Positions 8,584 through 17,246 of a stretch of 45,436 nt of DNA are shown piece by piece. The notes below the pieces were generated by a model. It did not search any database and was not told where the DNA came from. It saw only the letters and a program-made list of their open reading frames with translations. The DNA is from an uncultured Schlesneria sp. (GTDB lineage Bacteria; Planctomycetota; Planctomycetia; Planctomycetales; Planctomycetaceae): assembly GCA_903899985.1 (NCBI GenBank), contig CAIULL010000025.1, forward strand, positions 1-45,436, written 5' to 3'. Positions within the stretch are counted from its first letter, which is position 1. The number at the start of each line of letters is the position of its first letter. A program made the position numbers and the translations under genes.

Positions 8584-10887
8584 TCAATCGAGTACCGGAA
8601 AGACCTGACCGCTAATCTCTTTCGGGTCGCGACCTCCTGTGATGAAAAGACTCGGTCCTAATAGCCCGAGTCGCTGCAATTCATCAAAGCGCTCGGGTTG
8701 GACAAATTCACTATAACCGTAGCTTCCCGGTTCTCGGTATCGGCGGATTTCCGCCCAGTTTACGTCGATATGTGTAATTCCTGATTGGCGGAACCGCGAA
8801 CGAATTTCCTGAACATCTCGCAAATGAGGGCCGTCTGAATGTGGCTCGGCACACAATTCTTCGAACCATGAGCGATCGAATACGGTATTGTAAATGTAGG
8901 GGTATCGCGCGTGAAACATCCCTGCATCGCCCACGCAAAGAACCTTCGTCTCTGGTGGAAGTCGACCTGATTCGAATTCCTGGTTCAACCATTTGATTCG
9001 AGGGGAAATTGCAATTTCGCGAGCCGCGATTAAATCGAGCCGACCCGCATTAAATCCGCCGACATACATCATCACTTCGGTGTTGTAGAGAATCGAAGCG
9101 ATAATCAATGTTCCTGCGCACCAGCTCCAAATGCTTGAACCTCGAACTGGCTTGGCGTCTGACGCGAATATTCCGGGCCAGCATGCCCCCACCCCCGCCA
9201 TGAACGAGACAGCCGAAAACATCGGAACGTAAAACCGGTCAATATGGTGGGTGAACAAAAACCAGGTCGCAAACTGCCAGACAATAAATGGCCATGTCAG
9301 GCCGATCACGCATCGCTGCAGAGATTCGTTCTCAGTATTCACGATTCGTTGATCGCGTCGTCGAAGCCACCAGAAAAGTGACAACGGCGCAAACCCAAAC
9401 ATCAGGGGGCTATGCCAGTCATTGTTGGCCGTCACATCGGTCACTTTCACGGACGCATCAATAAGACGTTCGTTCCAGCCAGAATATGATTTTGATGCGT
9501 GTCCGTGACGCCATTTTGCATCCAGGGTTTCATCACGATCAATGCCCCCAAAGATTCGATATGCGAGCGGATAAACCGGGTTACCTGTCGCAATGGCGTT
9601 CTTCAACAACCATGGTCCAACACTGGCAAGAAACCCGATCGAAAAAAACAATGACATGATTAACGTCCATTTTAAACGGGCGTTATGAGTATGCCGAACT
9701 GTTGTCCAAACGAGCAAACAGCCGATTGGAATGACGACGGAGATTAAGCCTGTGTATTTGCAGGCCATTGCGCTACCAGCCATGATCCCTGTCATGAGCG
9801 CCAGTTTGCTCGCGTTTTTTTGCAGCGGCGCACCACCGGCAATGAAAGGCTCTCGAAAGAGAAGTGCTGCAAATAATGCGGCGAACAGGTAACAGGCGAG
9901 GCCCCCCTCGGCGTAGGCGATAATTGAAATGCGATAGGTCCACGGTGACGTAAGATAAACAAGAGCTGCCATGATACCGGCATTTGCTGAGAACCATCTT
10001 CGTCCGGCCGCAAACAAGCCAATCGCAGTCAGTGGTGCGAATCCGGCAATCGCGGCCTGACCAGCGAGCGAGCCCCACTGCCAGTCACCATAAAGAATCA
10101 TCCCTGCCAGTATCAACATTTCAGTGAGAAATGGAAAATTTGTGTAAACGTTATGAGGCAGTCGAGTGATTTGTCCGTTCTGGAACCATTCTTTGGGGCC
10201 GCCAAGGTGATACTCGACAACATCAAAGTCAGTTTGAGGCGACATGGCCCCGAGAAGTTGGACCGAGACAAACGGGATGAGAATGGCGACCGCGATCCAT
10301 CCCCACTTTGAAATTCCTGACGTGGAATCAATGACTGCCGATCCCGTCGTCCGACCAGCGTTCTGCTGTCGAAAGTGACACACAGACTCACTGATGAAAG
10401 CAGCCGCGAGCAGCAAACCAAGTGGCCAGCGACTCATGCAGCCACACATACCGAGCAACAATGTCATTAATGAGACAATTGCCATTCCCAGGCAAGTTGA
10501 AAAAAACAGACGCTCGCAGCCGACAAGTCCAAGCCGGATAATCCGCAGTATGAGCGCACCGATTCCCCATGCACCAATCCAGATCAAGACGGCCGTCAGA
10601 AAAAACGGAACCCGCTGAAGTAAAAACAGCCAGCTCCATGGAGCGGCACCCGGAAGCGTCGGTGGATCGATAAGATCCAGGAAATCATACGGAATACCCG
10701 ACCAGAGCATCCATCGTCTTAACGACGGATTATTAGGAAATCCAAAGCTCTGAAACCAGGCAAAAAATCCGACGACCCATAAGACCGCAAGGGAGGCGAA
10801 TACGAACATCCCCTGATGAAATGGGCCGACTGAGGTCGCGGAATTCGACCCCAGTGGCTTTGATGAACGACCCGTCATCCGAGTCAT
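8584..10887 (-). CDS. ArnT/PMT-like membrane glycosyltransferase (GT-C fold)
   Basis: A 767-residue polytopic inner-membrane protein with roughly a dozen hydrophobic helices. After the second group of helices lies an acidic motif PQTDFDVVEYHLGGP (about residues 217-231); in GT-C enzymes an Asp in the first large external loop is catalytic, and the following PHNVYTNFPFLTEM stretch is typical of planctomycete members. The C-terminal third (after about residue 610) is a soluble periplasmic domain beginning near ISPRIKWLNQEF. It probably moves a sugar from a polyprenyl-phosphate donor to a lipid, glycan or protein; donor and acceptor cannot be told. It lies 63 nt behind the sigma-54 activator on the same strand and may be cotranscribed with it. 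Start is the first of two close Met codons (MTRM). Confidence 0.8.
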   Translation of the reverse strand: MTRMTGRSSKPLGSNSATSVGPFHQGMFVFASLAVLWVVGFFAWFQSFGFPNNPSLRRWMLWSGIPYDFLDLIDPPTLPGAAPWSWLFLLQRVPFFLTAVLIWIGAWGIGALILRIIRLGLVGCERLFFSTCLGMAIVSLMTLLLGMCGCMSRWPLGLLLAAAFISESVCHFRQQNAGRTTGSAVIDSTSGISKWGWIAVAILIPFVSVQLLGAMSPQTDFDVVEYHLGGPKEWFQNGQITRLPHNVYTNFPFLTEMLILAGMILYGDWQWGSLAGQAAIAGFAPLTAIGLFAAGRRWFSANAGIMAALVYLTSPWTYRISIIAYAEGGLACYLFAALFAALLFREPFIAGGAPLQKNASKLALMTGIMAGSAMACKYTGLISVVIPIGCLLVWTTVRHTHNARLKWTLIMSLFFSIGFLASVGPWLLKNAIATGNPVYPLAYRIFGGIDRDETLDAKWRHGHASKSYSGWNERLIDASVKVTDVTANNDWHSPLMFGFAPLSLFWWLRRRDQRIVNTENESLQRCVIGLTWPFIVWQFATWFLFTHHIDRFYVPMFSAVSFMAGVGACWPGIFASDAKPVRGSSIWSWCAGTLIIASILYNTEVMMYVGGFNAGRLDLIAAREIAISPRIKWLNQEFESGRLPPETKVLCVGDAGMFHARYPYIYNTVFDRSWFEELCAEPHSDGPHLRDVQEIRSRFRQSGITHIDVNWAEIRRYREPGSYGYSEFVQPERFDELQRLGLLGPSLFITGGRDPKEISGQVFPVLD

Positions 10888-10950
10888 GTTTGTCCACCGA
10901 TGAAATTCGGATGAGACCGAGACACGCTACCACGCCTGTCGATGATGACT

Positions 10951-13041
10951 CTATCGATTACGAGCAGGGCGTTCGACTTCGTACTTCTTGAGTTTTCGAT
11001 CCAATGTCGAACGTTCAATCTCAAGGATGTGCGCGGCTTGGGACTTGTTCCACTTGGTCCACTCCAGGGTGGCAAGAATGTGTTCCTGCTCGATTAATTC
11101 AATTGGAACGGCACGATAACCACTGTTTCCAGAGGACGAGGCAGAAGGTGTATCACTTCTGCCCAAAGCGGAGAGTTGAATATCCGCCGGAGCCAAGGTG
11201 TCGCCAGCGCACAAAATGACAGCGCGTTCAATCGTATTCTGCAACTCACGAACATTACCCGGCCAGCCATAGTTTACCAATGTCGACATGGCGGATGGGA
11301 GAATCGTGGTTACCGAGCGACCACACTTTTTCGAGAATCGCTGCATAAAATGCTTGGCGAGAATTGCGATATCCGTTCGGCGATCACGAAGCGGTTCAAC
11401 GACCAATTCCATCACCTGTAATCGGAAGTAGAGATCTTTTCGGAAGCGACCCTGATCGACGGAGTTTTCAAGGTCACGATTAGTTGCGGCCACAACGCGA
11501 ACGTCGACCTTCACTTCAGCACCACCACCAACTCGCTCGTAAGGATGACCTTCCAGAACCCGCAAGAACTTCGCTTGAATTGCGGGACTCATTTCACCGA
11601 CTTCATCCAGAAAAATCGTTCCAGTATGGGCCTGTTCGAATTTCCCGATTTTGCGTGTCACTGCGCCAGTAAACGATCCCTTTTCGTGACCGAACAGCTC
11701 ACTTTCGAGCAGGCTTTCGCTTAAGGCTGCACAGTTCATTGTGACAAAAGGGCCCTCTGCCCGGTTGCTGTGCTGATGAATCGCACGTGCGACGAGCTCT
11801 TTACCAACACCACTTTCTCCACGAATGAGTACGGTTGCTCCGGTCGGAGCGATCCGCAAAATTCGCTCTCGAAGCCGACGAATCGAATCGCTGTCTCCGA
11901 CGAGTTCCGTTTCGATCAGGAGCTGTTCCCGCAATGTTTTGTTTTCCCCTTCAACACGCGCCAAGCCTGCTGCCAGCCGGCTACGCTCTTTCAAGTTTTC
12001 CAGCGTAACAGCCAGTTGATCAGCAACGGCCAGCGTAAATTCTGCATCGTCGGCTTTAAGACGATTATCAGGATTAGTGGAGTAAAGCTGGATCATGCCG
12101 AGCAGCCGGTCTGAGGTTCGGATCGGAGCACAAATGATGCTCTCGGCACGCATTTCTTTCAGACTATCACTGGCACTGAACTGGCCATCGGTTTTGATGT
12201 CGTGAGCGACGACGGCTGCTCGTGATTCCAGTACAATACTCGTCACATAATCCGAAACTCTTTCGAACTGTCGCGACGAATCCAGAGATTTGAACGCGAC
12301 CAGATCAAGATTTCGGTGGCTAAGGTGCGGTGCATTTGGATCATTAAACAACAGCACAGCGCCAAGATCGGCAGAAGTGACATTAAATAAACCGTCAAGG
12401 ACGATTTCAGACAACCGACGGACATCGGTTTCTTCACCCATTTTTAAGCCAAGTTGAACTAATCGTTGCGCTTCATGACCTGCACGTCCGCGCTTAATCT
12501 GTTGATTCGGTTCAATATCGACGAACGGATTACGATCACACAGATGAACAATCTCGGGATGAGTGTCCGCTGCGGATCGACTTTCCGAGATCGCGGGCTG
12601 AGCCGTTCGTACTGTATCCGAGCCTGCTTTCGCAATCGTATCCTCGCCGGGATCGTAATCTGTTGACGGTTTCTGCCGCGGAATTGCCGTCGATTTTGAT
12701 TTCAGATTCAAACTGAAAACAATCGTCGTGTTTCCGATCTGGAACTCTCGACCCTCAGTTAATTGTACATCGCCAGAAATCGGCTCTCCGTTTACCCGCG
12801 TTCCGTTCCGACTTCCCAAATCTCTAAGCTTCCAGAAACCGCTATCAAAGAAAACCTCACAGTGATTACGGCTGCAAATTTCATCAGGGATGACCAGGCG
12901 ATTGGTTGTCGCGCGACCGATTGTCGTGATCTGCCCCGAGTGCAAAGGAATCGACGTTCCCTCGGCCGGACCACTCGTAATCATGATTTGTGCAGTCGTT
13001 TTGATGATCGCTGTGTCGGATTCGCGAGAAATCTTGCTCAT
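10951..13041 (-). CDS. FHA-GAF-AAA+-Fis sigma-54-dependent transcription activator
   Basis: A 696-residue bacterial enhancer-binding protein. An FHA domain (about residues 38-92: IGR, SRNH, GSRNGT motifs) should bind phosphothreonine; a linker of about 80 residues leads to a GAF sensor domain (about 190-350). The AAA+ domain (about 380-620) has Walker A GESGVGKE (408-415), the sigma-54 contact loop as GSFTGA instead of GAFTGA (455-460), and Walker B GTIFLDE (474-480). The C-terminus (about 650-690) is a Fis-type helix-turn-helix ending LERxTL-like ([12 protein letters not shown]). It should activate RpoN promoters in response to Ser/Thr-kinase signalling plus a GAF ligand. There is no receiver domain, so it is not a classical two-component regulator. 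Its targets are not evident; a candidate promoter for its own gene lies at 13119-13148. Confidence 0.95.
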   Translation of the reverse strand: MSKISRESDTAIIKTTAQIMITSGPAEGTSIPLHSGQITTIGRATTNRLVIPDEICSRNHCEVFFDSGFWKLRDLGSRNGTRVNGEPISGDVQLTEGREFQIGNTTIVFSLNLKSKSTAIPRQKPSTDYDPGEDTIAKAGSDTVRTAQPAISESRSAADTHPEIVHLCDRNPFVDIEPNQQIKRGRAGHEAQRLVQLGLKMGEETDVRRLSEIVLDGLFNVTSADLGAVLLFNDPNAPHLSHRNLDLVAFKSLDSSRQFERVSDYVTSIVLESRAAVVAHDIKTDGQFSASDSLKEMRAESIICAPIRTSDRLLGMIQLYSTNPDNRLKADDAEFTLAVADQLAVTLENLKERSRLAAGLARVEGENKTLREQLLIETELVGDSDSIRRLRERILRIAPTGATVLIRGESGVGKELVARAIHQHSNRAEGPFVTMNCAALSESLLESELFGHEKGSFTGAVTRKIGKFEQAHTGTIFLDEVGEMSPAIQAKFLRVLEGHPYERVGGGAEVKVDVRVVAATNRDLENSVDQGRFRKDLYFRLQVMELVVEPLRDRRTDIAILAKHFMQRFSKKCGRSVTTILPSAMSTLVNYGWPGNVRELQNTIERAVILCAGDTLAPADIQLSALGRSDTPSASSSGNSGYRAVPIELIEQEHILATLEWTKWNKSQAAHILEIERSTLDRKLKKYEVERPARNR

Positions 13042-13118
13042 AGTTTATGCCTTCGCGCGGGTGGATGGTGGCGATTTTGACCGAGAATCTGTCGGGTTGT
13101 TATTTTTTAAAGTACAGA

Positions 13119-13148
13119 ATGATACGTTCTGAAAACATGCATTTTCAA
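13119..13148 (-). promoter_or_regulatory. Candidate promoter of the sigma-54 activator gene
   Basis: Read leftward: TTGAAA (13148-13143), 18-nt spacer, TATCAT (13124-13119), about 78 nt upstream of the start codon at 13041. The spacer region contains an imperfect palindrome around GAAAACATGCATTTTC. Hexamer match is fair, not strong. Confidence 0.35.
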
Positions 13149-13545
13149 GTCTAGAAGTACGAAATAGCGAAAATTTGATTAAAAACTTCTAACAGAATTA
13201 ACTCTCGGAAACGTCTTAAGTCTTGGTAAAGCTTGCTGTTTTCCGCAAAGAAATGCTTTTTTCATTATTTAACTGCGATCAGACCCCGAATCCGTCGACC
13301 TCTGAAGCAGCTGATTTTTGCGTATTTTTCAAATGCGCTAAATGAAACACGAGCGAATCAAAATCATCACCTTGAGACAACAATAAGATCGTTAATGCAA
13401 TAATTAAACGAATTTTTGTGGATTACAAAGATTCGTTTCGTTAACACTGTATTCTTGCCGACGACTCGGTTGCGTTATTGACTCATTTTCTGCAATTCAA
13501 CACAAGCTCTTTACAGAAGGCGAGTTAAACCATCCTCACAGAAAA

Positions 13546-13634
13546 CATGCTTCAGCATGAGCCCGATACGAAAGCGAGGGTTCCTTTCTCTATTTTAACG
13601 GATATTTAAGACCCCTCGCTTGTGCATCGGGCTC
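13546..13634. repeat. Large imperfect palindrome with a small nested hairpin
   Basis: GAGCCCGAT (13559-13567) pairs with ATCGGGCTC (13626-13634); after a 4-by-4 internal loop AAGCGAGGG (13572-13580) pairs with CCCTCGCTT (13613-13621); the loop of 32 nt is AT-rich. A separate perfect hairpin CATGCT-TC-AGCATG (13546-13559) abuts the left arm. The shape resembles palindromic intergenic repeats or a non-autonomous mobile unit; only one copy is in this window. Confidence 0.65.
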
Positions 13635-13860
13635 ACGAATAGCAGGAACAAACTGCCTCAATGACTCACCCGGTCGAATTCAATCATTTCTGTTACTTTC
13701 GCGGGCCATGACGCAATAAAACGTATCTGAGTTGTTGAAATGACAATCTCCGATTGCCACGATTTGGACCTTCTTCTAGTATCAGTCCTGTGTCGCCACC
13801 GATTCTTTTCGGGAAGCAGGGACGTTTCAGGCGAGCAGACATGCCACAAGGAGGTGGTTC

Positions 13861-14730
13861 ATGAAATCGAATGGTCTCGCCACGGTATTATTGATGATTC
13901 CGGTGCTGACGGTACCGGCACTCGCAATCTTCGGCATTCCGCAGTTTGCGCCAGTTGTTGCGTCCCCAATCGACGAAAGTCGAAGTTTCGAACGTGACCA
14001 GCGCGGTGAAAATTCGTCCCGGCGTACTCAAGACGACTTTTTTGATGAGATCGAAGGCTTTAGTTCCGAACCTGAGGTGAAGTCTGGTTCCGCGACTTCC
14101 ATTCGCAATCGCGGAATGTCCAAGTCTTCACAACAGGAAAAAGGGATTCGGCGGGCGGATCTGAGTTCCGCCTCGACTTTGGAAAGCGAAAGCAGATCGA
14201 GATGGCCAAACAGTCCACGTCAATCTTCATCGAGGGTATCTGACGAACTGACTGGTACCGATCGCTTGTTTGACTCGGCCGATTCCACAGAGTTGCCAAA
14301 ACAAAAAGCGTTGCCCCGACAGCCGCGGCGATTGTCCGCTGTAGAAAAAACGAGGGATGAAATCCGTCTCGCACGAGCCGAAGATCCCGATCAAGATGTG
14401 ACTTCATCCGGATTCACCGACGAGGCTCAACCTCGGATTTCTGGCGAAGAAAATCGAAGACGATCAAGCGAAAGTCCAGGCCCAAATCGTCGCACAGCAG
14501 GAAACGAACCACTGACGTGGGCGGCAGCGGTTGAGCGACTCAACGAATTTGACATTCGAAGTTTTCGGCTCGAGCCCGGCGACCGATCCGGTCAGTTTGT
14601 GTTTATTTGCTCGTATCCATCACCCGAGGCCCCCACTGTTTCCTACCGATTCGAGGCTGCGGCGGAAGAACCATTAAAGGCTGTGGAAAAGGTCATCGAG
14701 CAAATCGTTGAATGGCGGCGTAATCGATGA
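13861..14730 (+). CDS. Secreted, largely disordered protein with small C-terminal domain
   Basis: A 289-residue protein I do not recognise. It has a very good ribosome-binding site (AAGGAGGTGG, 13849-13858) and a signal peptide (hydrophobic stretch about residues 7-33, ending PVVASP). Residues about 36-210 are Ser/Arg/Glu-rich with almost no hydrophobic clusters, probably disordered. From about 217 (PLTWAAAVERLNEF) to the end there is a compact domain with strands FRLEPGD, QFVFICSYPS and a final helix EKVIEQIVEWRRNR, likely the functional part. Its stop overlaps the start of the scpB gene as ATGA (14727-14730), so the two are translationally linked, although one is exported and the other cytosolic. 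The role is unknown. Confidence 0.8.
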   Translation: MKSNGLATVLLMIPVLTVPALAIFGIPQFAPVVASPIDESRSFERDQRGENSSRRTQDDFFDEIEGFSSEPEVKSGSATSIRNRGMSKSSQQEKGIRRADLSSASTLESESRSRWPNSPRQSSSRVSDELTGTDRLFDSADSTELPKQKALPRQPRRLSAVEKTRDEIRLARAEDPDQDVTSSGFTDEAQPRISGEENRRRSSESPGPNRRTAGNEPLTWAAAVERLNEFDIRSFRLEPGDRSGQFVFICSYPSPEAPTVSYRFEAAAEEPLKAVEKVIEQIVEWRRNR

Positions 14731-15467
14731 TTTCTTCGTCACCACCAGGGCACGTATTCACAGGTTTCAAGCCGGGGTGGCAATCTGCTGCGTACAACGG
14801 GTACCGTTGGTCCTTTTTTGCGAGAAATCCGCAAAATTCTCACACGATCATCGTTGTAGACGGGGTCCATGCCGACTGCGTTCGAACATCCAAGATGGCC
14901 CGCATTGAAGCTGTGCTGCTCGTTTCGGATGTAGCGCTTTCGGCTAAGCGGCTGGCACAACTCGCAACGTTGGCAGATGTCAGTGAAGCAAACAGACTCA
15001 TCGAAAAATTAAATCTCGCCTACGACCTTGATCGATCTGCGTTTCGGATTGAGTCGATTGCCAGTGGCTTTCGTCTTTTAACGAGACCCGTCTATTCATT
15101 TTGGCTGGGAAAACTACATCAGCGGCAGGCAGAATTGAGACTGACCCCCCCTGCGATGGAAACGCTTGCCATCGTGGCATATCGACAACCGATTACGCGT
15201 GCCGACATCGAAAAAGTCCGACGCGTTAGTTGTACTGATATGCTGAAGCATCTTATGGATCGGGGTCTCGTTCGGATCGGTGGCGAGGACGATTCGCTGG
15301 GTCGACCATTTCTTTACGAGACAACACGGCAGTTCCTCGAAATGTTTGGACTGAAAAACCTCGATGCACTTCCGATGGCCGAATCGTTACGAAAACCCCG
15401 CATTGTACCGATGCTCTTAGACGAGTCAGACGGCACGGAGTCCGATGTCAGCGAACCTGCGGCTTAG
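14727..15467 (+). CDS. scpB: Segregation and condensation protein B (ScpB-like)
   Basis: A 246-residue protein whose residues about 57-216 match ScpB, the kleisin-associated winged-helix subunit of the bacterial SMC-ScpAB condensin that organises chromosomes. Key signs are the second winged helix TPPAMETLAIVAYRQPITRADIE (split here into MxTLAIVAYRQPITRA, about 143-158), then LMDRGLVRIGGxDxxLGRPFLYETT and FLEMFGLKNLDALP at about 177-216. The frame opens at 14727 with ATGA overlap to the previous gene; an internal ATG at 14895 (MARIEAVLLVS) is where conserved ScpB sequence begins. The 56-residue N-terminal extension has no ScpB counterpart, so the start could be either one. No scpA or smc gene is nearby in the window. 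A 30-residue acidic tail follows the domain. Confidence 0.85.
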   Translation: MISSSPPGHVFTGFKPGWQSAAYNGYRWSFFARNPQNSHTIIVVDGVHADCVRTSKMARIEAVLLVSDVALSAKRLAQLATLADVSEANRLIEKLNLAYDLDRSAFRIESIASGFRLLTRPVYSFWLGKLHQRQAELRLTPPAMETLAIVAYRQPITRADIEKVRRVSCTDMLKHLMDRGLVRIGGEDDSLGRPFLYETTRQFLEMFGLKNLDALPMAESLRKPRIVPMLLDESDGTESDVSEPAA

Positions 15468-15797
15468 ATCAGAGCATTCACGCAGTCCGCTCGATTCGAC
15501 ACAAAACCGTTATCGATTGATGGTCAAAACATCATCATTCAAAAAACACTCTGAAACGTCAGTCAGACGCGCAAGTCAGGGATCGTCATTGTGTTCGAAG
15601 GGAAGACCCCTCGTTGCCTTGTCGGGCTAATGAATATTGCGGGTTAGCAATCACTAAGTTATTCCATTTTGCGCTCGGGAATTGAATTTCAGAACAATGC
15701 TTGCGAAACTTGTCAGGTTGCATCTCACCGTCTGAAAACCTGACCCAGGTACCATGTCCTGATTTGCGCAGTCGTCATCGCGCGGAGCAACCAGCAA
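15468..15797. other. Intergenic region with a 7-bp hairpin
   Basis: 330 nt without coding signs. TCAGGTT (15713-15719) and AACCTGA (15737-15743) form a perfect stem with a 17-nt loop about 55 nt before the epimerase start. GCTAA/TTAGC near 15627-15650 can form a weaker stem. No clear terminator or promoter was identified. Confidence 0.4.
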
Positions 15798-16805
15798 ATG
15801 AATTATCTTGTAACAGGTGCAGCAGGATTCATCGGAATGCACGTCAGCCTGTCGCTGCTTGAGCGCGGCGACTCCGTTGTCGGTTTTGATAATTTGAATC
15901 CCTACTATTCGGTGGCACTGAAGCAAAGCCGCCTCAACCGACTTGTCGCGAAATCAAACTTTCATTTTGAAGAAGGGGATCTTGCCGATCGCGAACGACT
16001 TCCAAAGCTGTTTGCAAAAGAGAAATTTGATGCGGTCATCAACCTGGCCGCTCAAGCTGGCGTCCGGTACTCGCTGACCAATCCACACGCCTACGTCGAC
16101 AGTAACCTCGTCGGATTCGTCAACATCCTGGAAGCGTGTCGACATCATGGAGTGAAACATCTGACCTATGCGTCATCAAGTTCGGTCTACGGTGCGAATA
16201 CCGAAATGCCATTTTCCGTTCATCACAACGTCGATCATCCGCTCAGTTTGTACGCAGCGACGAAGAAGGCGAACGAATTGATGGCGCATACATACAGTCA
16301 TCTCTATCAGCTTCCAACGACAGGCCTGCGATTTTTTACCGTCTACGGACCTTGGGGCCGGCCAGACATGGCCCTGTGGTTGTTCACAAAAGCGATCCTT
16401 GCGGGTGATTCGATCGACATCTTTAACAACGGGCAGATGCGCCGCGACTTCACCTATATTGACGACATCGTGCAGGGGATTATTCGAGTTTCTGATCGAA
16501 TTCCATCGGCGAATCCTGACTGGTCAGGCAAACAACCCGACCCGGCGTCAAGTCGCGCCCCTTACCGGATCTATAACATCGGGAATAATCAACCAGTCGA
16601 ATTGATGCATTTGATTGAGACGTTAGAACGCAATTTGGGCAAGACGGCGGTGAAAAACTTTTTACCAATGCAACCGGGCGATGTGCCGGCGACGTTCGCC
16701 GATGTCGATGATTTGACTCGGGACGTCGGCTTCAAACCAAGCACTCCGATTGAGCTTGGTATTGAGCGATTTGTCCGCTGGTATCGTGAATACCACCATT
16801 GTTAA
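15798..16805 (+). CDS. UDP-glucuronate 4-epimerase-like NAD-dependent epimerase
   Basis: A 335-residue cytosolic short-chain (extended SDR) enzyme. The NAD-binding glycine motif GAAGFIG is at residues 7-13. Catalytic residues are the SSSS-VYG segment (126-132) and YAATK (Tyr152, Lys156). Features [11 protein letters not shown] (about 82-92), [14 protein letters not shown] and [11 protein letters not shown] are characteristic of the UDP-glucuronate 4-epimerase (CapI/LspL) subgroup, which makes UDP-galacturonate for surface polysaccharides. Length is usual for the family. Neighbours do not include polysaccharide genes apart from the glycosyltransferase 5 kb upstream on the opposite strand, so it appears to stand alone. 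Closely related epimerases for other UDP-sugars cannot be fully excluded. Confidence 0.92.
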   Translation: MNYLVTGAAGFIGMHVSLSLLERGDSVVGFDNLNPYYSVALKQSRLNRLVAKSNFHFEEGDLADRERLPKLFAKEKFDAVINLAAQAGVRYSLTNPHAYVDSNLVGFVNILEACRHHGVKHLTYASSSSVYGANTEMPFSVHHNVDHPLSLYAATKKANELMAHTYSHLYQLPTTGLRFFTVYGPWGRPDMALWLFTKAILAGDSIDIFNNGQMRRDFTYIDDIVQGIIRVSDRIPSANPDWSGKQPDPASSRAPYRIYNIGNNQPVELMHLIETLERNLGKTAVKNFLPMQPGDVPATFADVDDLTRDVGFKPSTPIELGIERFVRWYREYHHC

Positions 16806-17246
16806 TCGGCCGGTCGATCTCTGGTTCATGGAGACTGTTTTCCAAATGTTGCGTCCGGTCCACAACAGCCAATGATCGACAACGGATGTCAGCATCACTT
16901 CGACGGCAGGTTTTCAGGAAGGTTCTTTATTGCGCTCATGCCATGACGTCGGTGTGATCACGTCACCTCGGCCCTCCGATCCATTCCGGAACGTCGCAAC
17001 GCTTCAAATGTCGAGTCTCTGCTCCTGCTTCGGAGATGCGAACTCTTTACCCGTTTCGCCGCTGTCGAAGTGCCACGGATCATCAAAAGAGAGCCATCCT
17101 GTGGCATTCCCTTCGTTGCGGGTATGAAGCACGAACGGTCCGAATTGGTTATGCTGGACGATTACTGAATACCCGCGTGGGTCCTGTCAGGCGATCTGTT
17201 GTTGGCAAAAATACGTAACCTTTTTTGAGTTTCGTCAACTTAGCAT
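16806..17246. other. Intergenic region with a possible minus-strand gene remnant
   Basis: 441 nt between the epimerase and the prenyltransferase-like gene. The middle carries an uncalled minus-strand open frame (17004-17186, separate entry). Around 16945-16970 there are TGACG/CGTCA arms and a GTGATCAC palindrome that could bind a dimeric regulator. No convincing promoter hexamers were found. Confidence 0.4.
17004..17186 (-). pseudogene. Possible gene remnant, 60 codons without a normal start
   Basis: A minus-strand frame stays open from after a TGA (17187-17189) to TGA at 17004-17006. Its 60 residues read like a real protein (QFGPFVLHTRNEGNATGW, then SFDDPWHFDSGETGKEF), with G/C-rich third codon positions in the second half similar to neighbouring genes. 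There is no ATG; the only usual start is a GTG at codon 19. It may be the 3' end of a gene lost by deletion, or a short gene with an unusual start. The family is not recognised. Confidence 0.3.

Larger units (their letters stand above)
13042..13860. other. AT-rich divergent intergenic region
   Basis: An 819-nt region between the divergent sigma-54 activator and the secreted-protein gene. 13080-13500 is clearly richer in A/T than its surroundings. It contains a promoter-like pair for the minus-strand gene, a small perfect hairpin and a large imperfect palindrome (13546-13634). No -24/-12 sigma-54 promoter was recognised. No coding potential was seen. Confidence 0.6.

Noticed and set aside
7823-8587. 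254-codon minus-strand frame
   Set aside because: Antisense to the 726-aa protein, no start signal, composition typical of a shadow.
13640-13860. Sigma-54 promoter for the secreted-protein gene facing the sigma-54 activator
   Set aside because: No GG-N10-GC pair with good flanks was found at a useful distance.
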